Source: Kryptolebias marmoratus (taxonomy: Eukaryota; Chordata; Actinopteri; Cyprinodontiformes; Rivulidae). From it: a stretch of DNA of 64,000 nucleotides. A program made the translations under genes and the position numbers. The stretch spans positions 15,696,079 through 15,760,078 of the forward strand of contig NC_051452.1 in assembly GCF_001649575.2 (NCBI RefSeq). The letters run 5' to 3'. This document shows, one piece after another, positions 44,625 to 56,937 of this stretch (its first letter is position 1; each line of letters starts with the position of its first letter). The notes under the pieces were generated by a model that had not been told where the DNA came from, made no database searches, and saw only the letters and a program-made list of their open reading frames with translations.

Positions 44625-45510
44625 TGTTTGTTTGTAATTTTAGCAAAATAGCTCATGAGCCAATGGATGAAGTTGATTGAATCCCTCAGAAAGTCATTAT
44701 TGGATGCACATTTACAACCAATGAACTTTTGGAGTTTTTTTTATTTAAGATGGCCGCCACAGCTAATTAGATTTATTTCCAAATGCTAACTAATTGTGTT
44801 TAAAATTTTATTATTACCTTTTGAAGTCAACCATGTCTGTGTGTTTGTAAAATACCTTATGAATCACTAAATGAATTTTAATAAAAATCTCAGAGCTTAA
44901 TCATTGGATGTACATCTTCAACTGCTTACCATCTGGAGTCAATCCAAGTCAAGAAGGCTGCCACAATCAACTCATGTTAGAAAACACAAGAATGCCCGTA
45001 ACTCAGCAAATTTTTACAGATGTTGAGCTAAGATTTGGTATGGTAGTAGCAGAGAGTAATTCACAACACATATTTCCAGCACTAGAGGTTGCGCAACATC
45101 TTTGCTTAAAACGCTGACACAAACTGCTAGGTTCGACCCTGTTTATCTGTTAGCAAAATATCTCATGAACCATTGGATGAATTTCAATGAAACTCACAGA
45201 AAGTAATCACTGGATGTACATCCACAACTGATTCACTTTTGGAGTTACCCTAATTCATATTCACTGACATTAGCAAACACAAAAATGAAAAAAAAAAAAA
45301 AAGATATTGATCTAAAATTTGATGTGGCAGTAGCTGAGAACCATTCACATACTCTGAGCGCTTACAGCAACTTTCAAAATCGATTGAGATTGCGTATAAT
45401 GCCATTACATGGTCTGACTTAAACTATGACTACTACATGCATTTGGTTGATCTTAGTTTAAAACATGAGAGGTGGCAGATAATATGCATTCATTTAAGGA
45501 CCTCCAGGCC
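44625..45510 (-). repeat. T300 tandem block 1 (about three units, reverse)
   Basis: Three head-to-tail units have landmark 'agcaaaat' or equivalent at about 44643, 44848 and 45153. Each is followed by 'catgagcc/catgaacc', 'gaaagtaatcactggatgta', then 'tggagt' and a 'gccacagc' segment. The last unit carries a fuller far end ('gattgagattgcgtataatg', 'ggtggcagataatatgcatt'). Confidence 0.8.
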
Positions 45511-46085
45511 TTTAATTTAGTCTGTTTATGGCATAGGTAGGTGTTTATAGCTTATAGGTGCAACATCCACAATTTGCACTTTTTCAATCATTTTTGGACT
45601 AGTGGTGGGAGTGTGAGAGAACAAAAGATAGAGGAAGTAGGGGAATTTGAGGGCAACTAGTGGAAAAAGGAAGGCAATGCATAAATTGCCTGGATTCATC
45701 CTCTTGTTCGTGGATGGCCGATCCTCTGGCTGAATAGAGCACTAGCAAGTGGATGGATGAAAGTCTCCATGCCAGCATCTGTCTAGCCGGCCGAATAGAG
45801 CTTTGGAAAAAGATAGAGCCGTGAATAGCTTACCGACTGCTCGTGTGTGTGTGTGTGGGTTGGCAGAAGCAGTGATTGTATTGACAGCTCGCTTATTATG
45901 GCAGCGCCGAGACCCTCAATAAATCACGCTGCACTCCCAACCTGTGAGACGGTTTATGTGACGCTGTACACACACATTAATTCCAGAGCCGTCTGTGTGT
46001 TCTGTTTGCTTTGGACAGGCCAGAAAATGGGGAAGATGGATAAATACAGAAGGAGGACATGAGAATGAAAAATAAAATCTGGTTA
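45511..46085. other. Unique segment between T300 blocks, possible conserved DNA
   Basis: 45700-46060 is repeat-poor and GC-balanced, with 'gacagctcgcttattatggc', 'cctcaataaatcacgctgc' and 'gtctgtgtgttctgtttgc'. It looks like constrained non-coding sequence, and a 71-codon frame through it has no motif. A (GT)n lies at 45844-45858. Confidence 0.35.
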
Positions 46086-46099
46086 GGATAGTTGCCTGT

Positions 46100-47040
46100 T
46101 TCTGAGTGTGTGTGAGTTTGTCTGTCTGTTAGCAAAATATCTTATAAACCACAAAACGGATTTTAGTGAAACTCTCAGAATGTAATTGTTGAACAGACAC
46201 CTATATCTGATTACCTTCTGTAGTCAACCCAATTCATTATGGCTGCCACAGCTAAACATCCTTAGAAAACACTGAAATAGCTATAACTCTGTAAATGTTA
46301 TTGCTCTTTAGCTAAAATGTTGTGTGCTAGTAGCTAACAGTCATCCCCAAAATATACTCTGAGCTCCAACTGATTGCGCAATGTCTGTTTTTAAAACTTT
46401 GCAATTTTCTGTTGGAGTTAACCCTGTCTTCCTGTTAGCAAAATAGCTCATAAAAAATAGCTCATAAACTTAGTGCAATCACTAAATGTACATCTACAAC
46501 TGATTAATGTTTGAAGTAACCCTAACTGAAGATGACTAGCACAGGTAAATGACATGAACCCAAATAACAATGGCTTTAATTATTTTTCCAGTTATTCAAT
46601 GAAACTTTGGTGTGGTAGTAGTTGAGCACTAGTAACAAGACATACTTTGAGCACTACTTATGCACAACATCTTTGCTTAAAACTTGAGCATCAACTGTTT
46701 GCATCAGTTCTGTTTGTCTGTTAGCAAAATATCTCATGAACCACTGGACAGATTTGAATGAAACTCTCAGAGAGCAATCATTGGCTGTACACCCAACCCA
46801 ATTCAAGATGCTCATTACAGCTAATCAACATTCTCTGAAACAAAAATGGCTATAAGTCAGTCAGTTTTTCAGATATTGAGCTAGAATTGACTCTCACCTT
46901 GAACACATACTCCGAGCGCTAACACACTTGCAAGATTTTACAATATTGTTACGTCTTTTACAAAGTTTGACCAAAATGGCCACAACTGCATTCCATAAGA
47001 TGTTACTAATTTAGTGGTATGCATTTCTTTAAGGAATGCT
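46100..47040 (-). repeat. T300 tandem block 2 (three units, reverse)
   Basis: Units begin near 46126, 46433 and 46718 with 'ctgttagcaaaatatc', so the spacing is about 285-307 bp. Landmarks 'atggctgccacagctaaaca', 'gctataactctgtaaatg' and 'ctactaatttagtggtatgc' are readable. The last unit ends with the inverted 'atgcatttctttaaggaatg'. Confidence 0.8.
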
Positions 47041-47989
47041 TAGTCTTTAATTTTAACAAGCAAGAAGCAGAATATTCTGTCCTTTGTTAGTCTGGTGTGT
47101 TAAAGGTAATAATATATTCAAGGAAAACCAAGCTGACGCATAATATCAGCACCCTCCACATGCTCATGCTTTGCTTTCAGCTGAATTTAATATACTTTTT
47201 CTATTACTGCACAGGTTTGACATTTTACCTCCTACAAACTGCCGATACCAGTTAAATAATAGGCTATATGGCTTTCAGACCTTAAAGGGCACATTTGTCT
47301 CTGGCCTTCAGATGCTTTTCAACAGTTAGCCTGATGAACTGAGTCATTACAGGAAAATGAAGTAAGAAGAGCACTTTACTGCTTTTATATGTTATATTCT
47401 TTATAATTTTTCTGGAATATTTAAATTTTACAGCTTAAAATTCATAGTGTTTAATCTTTAGACCAATAGCCATTCAAGACGAGATTTAAAAACTTTCATA
47501 AAGTCACCTTATATGGTCAGATAATTTTAACCAATAAAAATGACCCATACTGGGTTTTTATGTGGCAGAATTTTATTTCTCATTAGAAGTTAAGGCCTTA
47601 TAAAATCCGCTTGGTTTTGTTCCAAATTTAGTTTTATTTTTCCAAAATTCCGAAATTCACCCCAAAATAGGGTTATATTGTGGTTCTAACACAAAACATG
47701 GAATTCAAAAAAATTTAAATTTTTTATTGATCTGAAGTGATGCTATCGGAACTTCCAGCCCTATATTTAAACGAGGGAATCCCCAAGCTTCACAATGATG
47801 CCAAACATGATGTGAAAGGATTCAACCTGAATCTGGCAGAGAAAAATGCTCAATTTCAAAGAAAACTAAAACTGCAAGCAGTTATTATTGAGGTCTAAGG
47901 CCTTTAGAGCATGTTGAACCCCCCCTAACAACCCAAGTATGTATTTGAAAAATAAGAACCTCAATACACACAAATCCCCCTCCCTCCCT
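47041..47989. other. Unassigned sequence
   Basis: No recognised repeat or exon. AT-rich towards the right. Confidence 0.4.
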
Positions 47990-48066
47990 CCTATTAATTT
48001 GCTTATTAAAGCACTTTGGATCACCTTTTTGCTTAAAAGTGCTATATAAATAAATTTCATTTCACT
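47990..48066 (+). mobile_element. LINE tail fragment
   Basis: The text 'aaagcactttggatcacc', 'aaaagtgctatataaataaa' and then CATTTCACTTCATTT is the same 3' tail as at 26665-26935, in the opposite orientation. Confidence 0.65.
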
Positions 48067-49539
48067 TCATTTATTAGCATGTATTTAAAAGAAAATGACA
48101 ATTTTGTTTGTTGCACATAGCAACATATTATGTTAAGGAACAAATTTTGAAATTTCTCTCCGACAACTGAGTCTATACACGACATTTGATAACTGATCAT
48201 AGTTTCAGTGAGACTTTATTTATCTGTTCATCTTTTTGCTGGCTAACAAATTTCAGTTTCTTACAAGAGACAATCTTTGTAAAACATAGATTTGTTGCAT
48301 TTTAAACCATAAATTCATTATTTCTGGCATCAGATAGCATACAAATAAAACCTTTCTACTTGTTTTGAATCCAGTTATGTAAAGACAGAACCAAGTCCAG
48401 AGAAATTATTAGCCATTAGCTTTTTGCTTTAGGTAAAATTGGAGATTTTTTTTTGTTTGGTTATGTCCATATTTTAGGTAGTTTATGCTACAACTATTTC
48501 TGAAAAAAAAAGAAGAAATAAAACTAAGTCATAAAATGAATAAGTGTTGTTGTCAGTGGACATGTTGGTTTTACCAAAAGGCTGTAGTATATTCTTTTAT
48601 GTTTGAACCATAATGCTGACAAGCCTGCACGAGTCTTGTTTGCACAGATTGGAGGTATTGTTCGGAAAACGGAGTTGACATGCGCAGCCAAATTTGTGCA
48701 CAGCTAGTCAATAAACTGACTGAACAGATGGAGCCCCCTCCGGCTGTTACGAGTTCCTTTAAATTAGCAGACATGACTGTCGCCAGGAAAAGCTCTCGAT
48801 CCAGTTTCCTGCAGGTTAGAGCACCTCGGAGGATAGACCCAAGACAGAAAACAAAGGGAGAGATGAAGGAAGTCTTCATGTTTGTGGTTTTTTATTTAAA
48901 GAGTCGTTCTTTGTAGATCAAAGTGAAGACTTCAGAGAAATGTTCTGAAACAGTGTTTTACATTTCTCCCTCAGTTTTGTGGGAGAGCGTTTTTGCTCTG
49001 CCAAGTTTCAGTCAAGTTGAATTCCAATGATCTTTTTCTTTTGATGATGCTCTTTGGTCACTCAATGAAGATTTTTATTCCACATTTTCTGTAAAGAAAT
49101 TATTTATTTGTTGTAAATAAATGTTTCTAACCTAAAACATTGAATTTGTTGTTTGTCATCCTCTTTTTAATGATAAATGTGAAAATCATTATTTTTGATA
49201 GTGGTCTTATGGTATATATGGTACAAACAATTTAAACCAAAGTACAAGCAAAAAAAGAGGATAATAGGTTTGTGTCAATCATTCAGTTTGTGAAAGTGCT
49301 GTAAAGGAAAACATATAATTTTCTAAAGAATAATTAAGCATTTGCCTGTCTGATGCTAAACAAGTCCAATTGGTGAATTTTTGAACTTATTCAATTTCTC
49401 ATAGAAGATGAACATTGTATTATTTTAAACTTATGTGGCTCATTTCAAATTATTGAAAGAAAAAAAAAAACATGGAGACCATAGTGCATATAGTTCAGGT
49501 TTATCTTCTAAACATAGTTTTTTGGAGTGAAGATTTTTC
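48067..49539. other. Unassigned; contains a 78-codon plus frame
   Basis: 48560-48920 is repeat-poor, with a plus frame (48680-48916, MRSQICAQLVNKLTEQMEPP...) and an overlapping minus frame (48879-48571). Neither shows a domain. The rest is AT-rich. Confidence 0.3.
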
Positions 49540-50400
49540 AAAATGAAACTTTCATTCCTTGAAAGAATACATATCCCGCAAAATCTTACATACCAAATTT
49601 TTAAAGAAAGATCTTATGTGATTTGTTAGTGTTCGGGATATATGTTGGGAATGACTCTCAGCTACAATCACACCAGATTTTAGCTTAATAACTGTAAAAT
49701 TGACTGAGTTATAGCCTCTCTGAATTTGCTGAAGTTGATCAGCTGTGGCAGACATATTGAATCGGATGAACTCCAAAAGTCAGTGAGTTGTAGTCGTACG
49801 AGGTGTGTCTGAAAATTAACGGGACTGAGTGTGCTGTGTGAGCTTTGGGCGAAAGAGGCATCGTCCACAGTGAGTTCTTGCCACAGGGCCAGATGGTTCG
49901 TCAGCAAGTCAACAAAGTGATCCTGTGGCGTTTGCTTTGTTCAGAGTGTGAGAAGAGACAAGGGTTGTGGCTGCTGCTCACAAGGCCCAGAGCATCCAGC
50001 AGTTCCTGGCCGAGAAGAACATCGCCATACTAGAGCAACCTCCTTGTTCATCTGAACTTTCTCCTTCTGACTTTTTCTTTTCCCCAAGCTCAAGGGGATC
50101 ATCAAGGGGACACGTTTTAAAGGCGTAGAGGCCATCAAGAGAGCTGTAACAAAGACTCCTTCCAGCAATGCTTAGAAGTGTGCCAGAAATGGATGGAAAT
50201 ATGCATTAGACTTGAGGTGGGTTACTTTAAAAAAGGGAAACCATGTAGTTTGTTGTTTGGAATTGAAATAATTTATTTGACATACCTGCCCCATTACTTT
50301 TCAGGCAGACCTATTACATCCAATGATTGCTTTGAGAGTTTCATTAATATCTGTCCACTGGTTCATAAGGTATTTTGCTAACAGACACAAACAAACACTT
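49540..50400 (+). repeat. T300 repeat (forward) split by a mariner
   Basis: The left part 49540-49795 reads 'gaaagaatacatatcccgc', 'cagctacaatcacacc' and up to 'gtgagttgtagtcgta'. After the mariner it resumes at about 50313 with 'catccaatgattgctttg' and ends 'gctaacagacacaaacaaac'. Confidence 0.8.
49796..50312 (+). mobile_element. Mariner-type transposon, internally deleted
   Basis: The ends 'cgaggtgtgtctgaaaa' and 'cttttcaggcagaccta' are inverted relatives, bounded by TA. Readable transposase includes AHKAQSIQQFLAEKNIAILE, then QPPCSSELSPSDFFF, whose PSDFF is the third catalytic D of mariner (D34D), followed by frameshifted KLKGIIKGTRFKGVEAIK-like text. The N-terminal half is deleted. Confidence 0.75.
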
Positions 50401-50429
50401 GCGCAATTTCACACTTGCAATTTCATGAT

Positions 50430-50650
50430 TGCTCATCTTTCATAGTGGTGGGTGCCAACTATGTGTAGTTTTTCCTGTGTATATGTTAAGAAGAGGTTTT
50501 GGAGAAATTATAACATTGTGGCCTTCTATGCCGATGACTGCTTCATGTATTTATGTGTTGAAAACCACAATAACTATGGTGCCTTTTGCTTTTGTACTGC
50601 CCATCACTGTCCTGATACCATCACTGTCCTGATGCCATCACTGTTACACT
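50430..50650 (+). mobile_element. LINE RT active-site fragment
   Basis: The frame at 50452-50570 reads VKKRFWRNYNIVAFYADDCF, then MYLCVE. FYADD is the RT active site in a context like L2-type LINEs. The piece is short and flanked by unassigned text. Confidence 0.5.
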
Positions 50651-50677
50651 CTAGCCATCTTTGTAATTATTCAAACT

Positions 50678-51262
50678 AGGGGTGGGGGATATTGCCAAAA
50701 AATGATATCACAATATATTTTTTAACGATACGATATTACACACGTTATTCCACATTTTCTGCTTTTTAATTTTTTTTATTGGATTTGCCTCCAAAAATAT
50801 GTAACTTCAAAAGTTTTTTTTTTTTTTTTTACTTTTTATAAACAGATTGGACATGTTTCCACCTTTACCTGGCACAACATGCTTGCATGACTTGCAAATT
50901 ATGGTGGTCTGATCCATGTCTCCTATTTTAAAACCGAAAAAATTCCAAACAAATTGGAATTAAGTCGCGACTCTCAGGAGGTATTTCCGTGTTGTGCTCA
51001 GCCATGTTTGCTAGGTTGTGCTCTTAGCACCTTGTGCTTCTTCTTCTTTACTTTAATGGCGGTTGGCAAACAAGTATAGGAAGCATTACCGCCACCTACT
51101 GGTAAGAAGTGTGGACCACATAGTGCCTCGTGCTGCACAGGTCAGGATCAGTTAAATGACATCATCATATGGTATCACAATATTAATTTGTTCACCAGTG
51201 TCAAAAAATCCACTGGTATTATCATAAATGAGAGGATATGGCACAACTCTAATTCAAACTAA
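50678..51262. mobile_element. DNA-transposon relic (GATATCA-rich ends)
   Basis: The left end 'ggggtgggggatattgcc' leads to 'aatgatatcacaatat'. The right part has 'tggtatcacaatattaattt' and 'gaggatatggcacaactc'. It resembles a fish MITE whose ends read GGGTGGGCGATAT. A short repeat is nested inside. Confidence 0.55.
51030..51120 (+). repeat. TTC-headed short repeat, copy 2
   Basis: It has 'cttcttctttactttaatgg', 'cggttggcaaacaag', 'gcattaccgccacctactgg' and 'gaagtgtgga'. It lies within the preceding element and is cleaner than copy 1. Confidence 0.65.
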
Positions 51263-51264
51263 AA

Positions 51265-51490
51265 GCACTCAGAGAGCGCTAACCTCCACCAAGGCCATAG
51301 CATCAATAGAAAAGGTAATCTTGACATTTGTTCTGTTTACCAACAAAATTTAATCACTTGTTCCTTGTAGCTTGTTTGACGTTTACTTAGGATTTCATGA
51401 AAATCTGTTTATAGGTTTTTGAGTAATCTTGTGCACAGACAAACAAACAAACAAACTCTAATAGAAACATAACTTCCTTGGTGGAGGTAA
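51265..51490. mobile_element. Short MITE with ACCTCCACCAAGG ends
   Basis: The inverted ends 'acctccaccaagg' (51282-51294) and 'ccttggtggaggt' (51476-51488) match exactly. Upstream is 'gcactcagagagcgct'. The interior contains 'atttcatgaaaatctgtt' and 'gagtaatcttgtgcacagac', then (AAAC)n, closely paralleling the end of T300. Confidence 0.75.
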
Positions 51491-54400
51491 AAAGAAAAAG
51501 TCAGCGAAATTAAATTAAATCAAATTAAAATGAGCAGCAATAGTTTTGATTCTAAATTAACTGACAAAGAAAAATCAAAAGTCATGCCCAGGTTTTCATC
51601 ACTTATATTTTAATGTGATATTATTGTTGGCATTATGACAAACCACTAACCCACTGTAGTTAATCTAGGTTATATTGAAGTTTCTATCTTTTTTTCTGGA
51701 CTGAGAGTTTTCCTAAAAAAAAAGGGTAACATATTCACTAAAATTAGTCCTCCCATTCTTGGACTGAGTTATGCAATTCACTATGTAACTTTATGAGAGA
51801 AGAGGGGATAAGAGAACTTTTTCAGGAACCTGACAAATGACATGCAATGACCTTCAGTCAGTTGAGGAAGAATATGGGGAGGACTAGGGCTGCACGAGAT
51901 AGGAGAACAGGCAGTTTTGACATTGTTGTTGAATACTTCGAAATAAGGAAGAAAAGAATTTGAATCTGCAAATAAGATCTGCTGGTTTTACTCTCAGATT
52001 ATGTCTGTTAAAACATGGCTGCTGCACATTTTGATGGCTCTCCTGTTTTCCATTAAAGGTTTCAGAGCTCTTTTTAGTTTCATATTTGCTTTAAGGCTAA
52101 TGTGCAAACGTGGAAATGTTTTCGTGTCTATGTGCCAGTGTGCACATCAGCATTTCAGCATTTAGAGATTTGAACATGGCAAAAGTAGGCTTGTCTGTGT
52201 CACCTAGCACCATAAATATTGCTTTTCCTTTCAAAGCGGACGCTTTTAGCAACCCACCACAGCCCCCAGCTTGTGGTTGAAATGCTTTTTTGTGTCTTAA
52301 AAGTGGTGGACCATAGACTGAATATTTTATTCATCTTGATGCTCGTGTGTCTGCATGTACAGCAAAGAGGTAGTTACAGAAATGGACAAAAAGAAAATGT
52401 AGGGAAAAAAGACAAAAAGGGGAATAGATGAAGTTTTGGGGTGTGATGCTGATTACAGGACACACAGTTTAACATGCCCTATGGCCAACTGATTTTCAAT
52501 CCTTTCTCCTTTTTGTCAAGGCCAGTTTGATTATTATTTTATTTTTGTAAATCTGTTGAACCAAAATTCAAAACAAAAGCAATTTGTTTTTTACGAAAAT
52601 CAGAATTGCTGTTCTTTGTCAACAATGTTTGATCAATTGCTAACATCACTATCATTAAGTCACTTCTGTAGTGGAACTGAAATATTGATTCGTCTCCTTT
52701 TGTGATAATCTCAATTTAGTTACTTGAACAAAAAACAAAAACTTTTTTTACACAATATTTTCAAGCAAAGCTGTAGACATTGTTTACTACAAGGTTTGAT
52801 AATTTTCTTCCAGCTACAGTCCTAAAATTAGGCATATCCCAGCCAGATTTTACTTAATTTGCATGTCTTGGCAAATACTGATGATTTTTAAATAACATTC
52901 CTCAAGAAATATTTTTTGCTGATCCCAGATTACCAAGGTTTATTTATTTTTTTGGCATATGTTGGAAACCCTTTGGCATGAAAACCTGTCAGATCTGTAG
53001 CTAAAGAAAACCTTTTACTCATCTGAAGTTTCATTGATCAGTTAAGTAAAGTATTTTCACTTATTATCTTAGGAGATAAAGAGTACGTTTAGCTATTTAT
53101 CCCCCTCATAGACATGTTCTCTGTTTTCCACCATTCATTGAACAGATTGTCGTTGAGTGGGTAGAAGCAACATCAGTTTAGGCTAAATAAGCTGCTATAA
53201 AAACTTTAAGCATATTCAAGTTGTAATTACAAATTAGCAAGAAAAACATACTTTTTTGTGTTTGAAGCAAATAGTTTCTTACTCTGTAGGTAGACAGGAT
53301 TTGTTTGAATGATTGCTGTATTTTTAGCCAGTTTTTAAGTAATTACTAAAATGTTTTAAAGAAAGAGAAACAGACCATAAGTTTCTAAATGTAATTTGTA
53401 AAAATGTTATTATTAATTTTTTTCCAGTGTGTTGAAATAAGAGTTTTACCAAGAACAGCTGCTGACTAAACCAGCTATAAAGCATGTTTGGATGAAAAGT
53501 GTTGGAGGAAATTCTTTTGAATTTTTTCACATCGTATTACACTTAACTACTTAATGCATACTTGATGAAAAGAAACTGTGATTAGTGCAAATTTAATGGT
53601 GACCAGCTAAAAAGGTAATTGCAGCCTCAGCTGATGAATGACTTGTAGAGATGTATAATCGAGTACACACCTGCACTTATGAGATGATTGCTGTGGCAAA
53701 AAGACAAGGGAGACAGGAAGACCCAGCTTTTTGATTTTTAACAATTTATTACCAAAGAAAAATCAAGCAGAACATCCCAGGGATGAGACAGATCCAAGCT
53801 GTAGAATCAGTCTGACCTCAGATTGTCAGAGTGATCATTTGAACCAAACTTATCAGTAAGACATAACAACACCAGCAGTCTGTTCATAACTGGAAGGTCG
53901 TATCACTTACAGGGCAGCATGAGCTAATATTGAACTGTGAACAGATATGTACTACACAGGACAGTCCTGTTCCAACTAATGAGGACATCAGTCAATCCTA
54001 CTTTTCTACAACAATGACTATTATGTACATGAAAATCTAATGGTCATATTTCACATGCTCCATGTATTTTTGTATTTTTTGTTTGTTTGTTTCTGATGAA
54101 AAAAAGGGTTCAGTTTTTGCAGCTGACTCTGGAAGTTTAAATGAGTTCATGTGTGGCAAACAGAGTAACAGTGTTATTCTTGGATGTGTGCAAGAAGACT
54201 GAAAACAACCTTATTGTTGTAAAAGAAAATTACTCAAGAGGTTAACTGAAACATTTGCAGTGTTTAAATAGGGCGTCCAAACAATTGTTTATTGACTGGT
54301 ACAAATATTTAAGACAATTTATTGAAAACCATATTAAAATATGAAGCTAATCTACTACATAAAACAACCAATTACCAAAGTAAAATACATTATTTGCTAA

Positions 54401-54774
54401 TGTTCTATTTCAAATGTTAAATAAGTACATACAAAATATTAATATTTTTGTGAAGACCCCTTTCCTAATTCAGGGTGCCAATGCACAAGCACTGACGCAC
54501 CCTATTATTATTCACCCATTAGTTTTTAGCTTTTGTCATCATTGCTTGGTTTTGATTCTCCTCCAACAGCTTTAGAAAAAATCCGACAAAACAAACATAA
54601 AAAATGCAGCTTGATCAGGAAAGGTGTGATATGACTTTTGGTATCAGTACATTGAACGGCATAGACAAAATTTACAGAAAACTGAAAATGCCTCCACTGT
54701 GTATCTTCAGTATGACTTATAGTTTTTGCATAGTGGCTGTTTGAGGTTTACTTTTTAGTCTGCATTTGTGTCTG
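51491..54774. other. Long unassigned AT-rich stretch
   Basis: I recognised no transposon, exon or RNA. Reading frames (52219-52431, 53324-53530) have no motif. Within the presumed intron this is probably aged repeat or neutral DNA. Confidence 0.4.
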
Positions 54775-54890
54775 CCTGTCCTATTAGGAATTCTGTCAGA
54801 GAGTGACAAACACAGGTGTGCAGTTACCATGGTGACCTTAATGAGCTCTAGCAGCAGCTTTACCATTTCATTTGGTCTTGGTCCTTTTTA
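54775..54890 (+). repeat. Dispersed repeat Y, copy 1
   Basis: The text 'ggaattctgtcagagagtga', 'caaacacaggtgtgcagtta' and 'agcagcagctttaccatttc' matches the reverse complement of 58215-58325. The family is not recognised. Confidence 0.6.
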
Positions 54891-55064
54891 CACTTTCTTC
54901 AGTTTATATGTCAAAACTTCAGTATTTTGTGATCATAGATTATTGCAAAACAAGGTCACAAAACATAATTGGGCTTTGTAGAAGATCACTGATCTATGTT
55001 GGAGATTCAGGCAGCAGCTGCATTGGCAGCCTTCTTAATTTCTCAAGAAATATTCTACTGATTA

Positions 55065-55770
55065 AAGGGGTAAAGTGGTGGTAAAAATTCTGGTAATCTT
55101 CTGGAACATTTTCCAGAAAATGTCCTTGGGACAAGTTTTCCAAATTGGAAAATTTCCATGGGAATTAAGGGACTTTTTAGGAATTAACTGGAAATTGGGG
55201 GTAATTTTGACAAATTGTCATATCCAAACAAAAAATATAAACATTTTGTTTTCGCTTAGGCAGATAATGTCACTGGTAAATGAGTTTGACAAAAAGTTTA
55301 TAAAAGTGACAAATTTAATGACCTAACTTGCATAAGATGACATCACTGTCACAACCACAAAATGTTTAGAGAACAATGGATTTTGAAAAATTTTTTTTTT
55401 CTTTTTTGTTGTTGATGAAATCCTTTTCTCAATTCATTCACACAACTCTGAACAAAAATATTGACGTTATTCGAGTTTTTTCATGTTTTTTGTCATTGTA
55501 TTCACAAAAAATTAAAATGAATATCAGTAAATTGTAAAACACCAAAAAAAATTGAAATGCCTAAATTTATGTACATAAAATGTTTGCATTTGTTCCCACA
55601 TGTCCAGGTGACAGTTTATCATGTTTAGGGTCTCGTAACTCATTGTATGGTACAGCAATGGAATCTGGTTGTTTTACTTAAGATTTTGCTAAAAAAATAT
55701 TTTCCCCAACTATACTTAAAATACCTGTAAGGGCCAACCTTCAATATTTAAAATTTCAAGATCATATAAT
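55065..55770 (+). mobile_element. MITE family G, copy 2
   Basis: It starts with palindromic 'aaattctggtaatcttctgg', 'ttccagaaaatgtcc' and 'tttccatgggaattaaggg'. Its right part ('ggtacagcaatggaatctgg', 'gccaaccttcaatattta') matches 60085-60185. A non-autonomous element with no coding sequence. Confidence 0.6.
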
Positions 55771-56880
55771 GTTTAACTGAGCAAATTTTTTTGACTCTTC
55801 TCAATTTTGTGAGGCTCCCTTCTCACTAGACCCCAATTCAACACAAAAAATCAGAATGTGAATGGTCTTTGCAGGGTCTTTTTTTAAAGTTTGTAAGAAG
55901 ATCACAATGGGCTTACCATTACACGTGATAGGCTATGGAGGGTTTTGAGCATGCTCAATACTTTCATTTACCATTGTGAAGCCAGCATCTCTGGATCCTG
56001 GGTGGAGCTTTGTGGCAGTGGTGCCATTGTATCCATGCCTTGAGCCCTGCAAGCATCAGTTTGGCTCAGTCAGAATTTGAACCATGGCTTCAATGCAATA
56101 TAAAGGCAATACAATTTTATTGTAGCATACAGTGACAATAAAGCTTGTTATGATAGTGCTGGCCTTATTTCAAGGGTACAACCATGGTTGTGACAAGGTC
56201 TTGGACTTGACTTGAAACCCACGGTGGTAGTATTGTGCTAGCGTGGTGGGATCTTTTAGTGTGTAGCTTAAGGTCTGACAAAGTAGTGCCTGCATGGGCA
56301 TACGAGGGGTGAGGGCTCAGGTCTCAAGTCTCATAAACACAGAAACATTGTTTTTGCATGTACTAGGAGGTCAGCAGCTTTATGATTGCCTTCACACTGG
56401 AGGGGGCTTTCCAAATCCTCCACAATCCATCCATGTTCTAGTAAGTCGGGGCGATCATATCAGGCTCCCCATCCAGTGTGAAAGGGACCTTAAAATGAAG
56501 CCTTTCAAATAGACTTAGGGCAGAAGCATAAATGTTATATATGGCAGTTTTCATGCACCCTTTGGTTTACACTGTATGTGGTGTGGGAGTATGGTAATAA
56601 AGCTGAAACTTCTTGAGCGATCTTAAAATGTGAAGACTGTCAGTTTCAACATTTCTTCAAAGAAGTGTCCAAAATTAACTTTTCCACTCCAGTTCTTGTT
56701 CTATGTATATAAAAGGTGATAAAACTCTGAGGAGAGACACAGTTAGTTTTAATTCAGGAGGATGAAATTTAACATCAGAAAACCCAAACCCCAACTGCCA
56801 TGATTAATTCCATTTTACAGTTTCCTGAGTACTAGATGTGAATGCTAATTCTTCCACAATATTCATTTCTGTCTGCTGAA
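55771..56880. other. Unassigned sequence
   Basis: No recognised repeat. The frame 56294-56512 has no motif. Confidence 0.4.
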
Positions 56881-56937
56881 CATTAGAACACCCAATGAAA
56901 ATTACTTCCCACCGCTGATCCCTTCTCTCTTTTCCAG

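Noticed and set aside
48680..48916. 78-codon frame in a repeat-poor segment
   Set aside because: An overlapping antisense frame is equally long and neither has a known domain. Conservation data would be needed.
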